This document shows positions 61,725 to 64,000 of a stretch of DNA of 64,000 nt, piece by piece (the first letter of the stretch is position 1; every line of letters begins with the position of its first letter). The notes below the pieces were generated by a model, which did not search any database, was not told where the DNA came from, and was given only the letters and a program-made list of their open reading frames with translations. The DNA is from Paramecium octaurelia (lineage: Eukaryota > Ciliophora > Oligohymenophorea > Peniculida > Parameciidae). The translations under genes were made by a program, and so were the position numbers. The stretch spans positions 310,001 to 374,000 of the forward strand of contig CAJJDP010000034.1 in assembly GCA_905182995.1 (NCBI GenBank). Direction: 5' to 3'.

Positions 61725-63050
61725 ATGAATTATCCTTATCAGCCATATAAGCCATATTAAAGAGTACCCAATACTTCAGTGCATAACCCAAATATTATGT
61801 CTTATGTCGATTCAGTGCTGTCAAAATCTAGAAATAATTATGCTTCTGTGTAATTGGACCCATCACCAAAGTATCAAACATATTAGACCAACCCAATCAA
61901 AAGTAATACAGATTTAAAAATTACAACCAATTCTCCCTTAATCTTATCGCAAAAATCCATGGTTATTTAGCCTACTCTAAAATCAAAATAGGAATACTAA
62001 TCTCCGAAAAAAGTTGAATCACTATCCTTTTAATCAGAGATCCCTCCTGTAATCCCACTCATTCCCTTGATGTCTAATGTTAGAGAAGAATATTCAAAAG
62101 TATAGAATTTATTAAACTATAAGAAATAAGTTTCAACGCCTGTTAGTTAAACAAGTTCTCCAATCAAAAAACTAGAAAAACTCAAAGAAAAATATAAGAA
62201 TTTTGCAATCATTAAAAAATTAGGAGATGGACAATATAGCGAAGTCTTTCTTGCAATGCATATACAAACAGGCTTTTTGGTTGCTTTAAAAGTGATTCAA
62301 AAATCTTAAATTATTAAAGAGAATATGTAAGCCTAATTGGCTTGGGAAATAAAAATACAATATCTTCTTGAACATCCTAATATAACCAAATTATACACTT
62401 TCTTTTAAACTCGTAAATCATTCTCAGTATTGTAGCAACTGAAATTGTACTTGTATTAGAATATTGTTCGCATGGATAATTAACTGCTCTTTAACAAATA
62501 CAACCAGTGAAAAAGTTTTAAGAGAGAATAGCAGCTTAATATGTACAACAAATTACTTTTGCATTGATGTACATTCACAATCAAGACGTCATTCATCGAG
62601 ACATCAAACCTGACAATATCCTTCTAAGTTTTGGTTAAGTGAAATTAGCTGATTTCTCATTTTGTGTGTACTCTCCAGATGAAGACAGATAAACTCAGTG
62701 TGGAACAATTATATATGCTTCTCCTCAAATTTTAGAAGGAGAAACCTATGATAAGAAAAGTGATATCTGGGGATTGGGAGTGCTAACCTATGAACTATGT
62801 TTTGGTAAACCACCTTGGAAAGAGAATTAATAGGAATTGATGAAAACTGTAATTTTTTTAGATATGGTAGGCCTGTTTTATGATTCCTTATACGGCATCC
62901 AGAGATTTAAAGGATTTCATTGAGAATCTTATGAAACGTCTTTCTAGAGATCGATTTACTGCACAACAAGCCTACAATCATGCATGGCTTCAAAGAATTA
63001 TATAAAATGTTCCCTATTATATACAAAACAATGAAACTTTATTTTAATGA
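61725..63050 (+). CDS. Aurora-like protein kinase with DFS motif, 426 aa
   Basis: Start MNYPYQPYKPYQRVPNTSV; stop TGA 63048-63050; introns of 23 nt (62413-62435) and 22 nt (62849-62870) give 427 codons. The first about 150 residues are a disordered Ser/Pro/Gln region, as in Aurora kinases. Kinase core: LGDGQYSEVFLAMHIQTG, LVALKVIQKSQIIKE, LEHPNITKLYTFFQT, IVLVLEYCSHGQL, DVIHRDIKPDNILLS, KLADFSFCVYSPDEDRQ, TQCGTIIYASPQIL, KKSDIWGLGVLTYE and FGKPPWKE; the C-lobe end is RDLKDFIENLMKRLSRDR. The QCGT-x-x-Y-x-x-P and GKPPW spelling fits the Aurora family. The Mg-binding DFG is DFS here, which may lower or alter activity. A cell-division role is inferred only from the family. Confidence 0.85.
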
Positions 63051-63738
63051 ATATATATATTTTTTAATACTTCTAGAAATCTTAGTAATTGTTATAAAAA
63101 GAAATTCTCTAGGATTATTCAGTTTGAAATTAAGGGAATTATAAATTATATTCAAATACTTTCTTACTACTTTTACAAATAACCACTTATCTCTTTATTA
63201 TTGATCTAAAAATATTAAAAAATTAATTTTAATTAAGACCATTTTTATTGATATATTTGAGTAAATGAGATGAATTTCAATTCGGTCAATAATTACAAAT
63301 TCAATAGTAAAATACAATATAATGATTACTTATCCACACTGATTAAAAAGTTCTAGTATTTATTCAGAATTATTGTTTTAATCAATATTCTGTATTAATT
63401 TGAGAGTTCTTATATATATCAATTTTCTGAAATTTCCTAAATTGTATATATTTATTTTCTATTACGCTAGCAATCATGACTAATTTTATAGAAAAATGGT
63501 ATCTATTTTGTATGGATTTATCTTCAATTTATTTCTAATAATTCAGAAGTGATTAAGAAATTCGTTATTTTCAAAGAGTGTGTATGATTAAATAAACCAT
63601 GATAAACATATAGTCTTATATGTTTGCTATCGATATCACAAACAAGAACCTAATTTATATTCAAGATATAGTTGTTTTAATAATGTCAATTAAATCATTT
63701 TTAAATAAATTGGTATTTCTATTACAAATTATTCATTA
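63051..63738. other. Intergenic
   Basis: About 690 very AT-rich bases between two plus-strand genes. Nothing recognised. Confidence 0.5.
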
Positions 63739-64000
63739 ATGAATTAATCCACCTGTTCTCTTCACGACTAAGAAGAAGAAAAGTACATTTGTGTCCACCC
63801 GACTTGTCTCAAAAAGGTTGATAACAAATTATGTTGTATTTAATGCAACCTTGCCAAACATAATAAATGGCAATTGAATGACCATCAATTTATGAACATA
63901 TCAGAACTTGAAAAAATAGCTCTTTAAAATTACTCAAAGTTAAAAGAGCATCTGGATAACGAAATTGAGAAGAATACATAATTACGTACAAAAACAGAGG
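63739..64000 (+). CDS. Cys/His-rich N-terminal zinc domain protein, 5' part
   Basis: Start MNQSTCSLHDQEEEKYICVH, open to the window end. The Cys/His spacing (C-x2-H ... C-x-H-x3-C ... C-x2-C ... H ... H, with PTCLKKVDNKLCCIQCNLA and KHNKWQLNDH) resembles a B-box-like zinc module found at the start of many Paramecium proteins. It is followed by a helical, charged stretch (ELEKIALQNYSKLKEHLDN). The rest of the gene, and therefore the family, is outside the window. Confidence 0.65.

Noticed and set aside
1-64000. Transposons, LTR elements, Polinton-like or other virus fossils, CRISPR arrays, rRNA genes
   Set aside because: No reverse transcriptase, integrase, transposase or capsid-like frames, terminal repeats or spacer arrays were recognised.

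Overview
The window reads as macronuclear DNA of a Paramecium-type ciliate. The base composition is AT-rich. Good reading frames run through TAA and TAG, which must encode glutamine, and end only at TGA. Introns are tiny (about 19-36 nt), mostly GTA...TAG. The gene content includes immobilization-type surface antigens and trichocyst matrix proteins, both hallmarks of Paramecium. I saw no transposon, virus-like element, CRISPR array, rRNA or convincing tRNA.

Layout. 1-460: 5' part of a minus-strand MORN-like repeat protein, divergent from an EGF-TM-RING-H2 membrane protein (1315-2708). 2.8-4.2 kb: a possible small gene, a pair of CG-rich palindromes and a broken coding-like stretch. 4.5-10 kb: a large cysteine-rich multipass membrane protein (minus) and a one-exon beta-propeller-like protein (plus). 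10.8-15 kb: a hybrid histidine kinase with a frame-disrupted coding-like segment at its 5' side. 15.4-22 kb: an intronless 2,222-residue surface antigen with a GPI-type tail. 23-32.6 kb: phosphagen kinase, a small MGxCxSS protein, a CFAP69-like ciliary armadillo protein, a TRAP1-type mitochondrial HSP90, a beta-propeller-like protein and a stand-alone RPA1-C-like zinc protein. 32.7-34 kb: trichocyst matrix protein copy 1. 35.3-46.6 kb: C2H2 protein, protein kinase, two-TM protein, coatomer gamma, LUC7-like splicing factor and a WD-like protein. 46.6-58.2 kb: an uninterrupted 3,867-codon surface-antigen-like gene with a long array of about 36-residue Cys repeats. 58.6-64 kb: trichocyst matrix protein copy 2, FolD-type folate enzyme, an Aurora-like kinase with DFS in place of DFG, and the start of a Cys/His-rich gene that runs off the window.

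Functional themes are the cell surface (two antigens, a cysteine-rich multipass protein, an EGF-RING protein), exocytosis (two trichocyst matrix genes), cilia (CFAP69) and housekeeping (coatomer, LUC7, TRAP1, FolD, phosphagen kinase). These neighbours look like ordinary dense ciliate gene order, not an operon-like system. The most striking observations are three. Two trichocyst genes 25 kb apart in opposite orientation are nearly identical from mid signal peptide to stop codon. The second antigen frame is unusually large. Two divergent start codons lie only 23 bp apart.

Start and stop coordinates were derived by hand translation with the ciliate code. Introns were placed by eye, and only some of them are listed.
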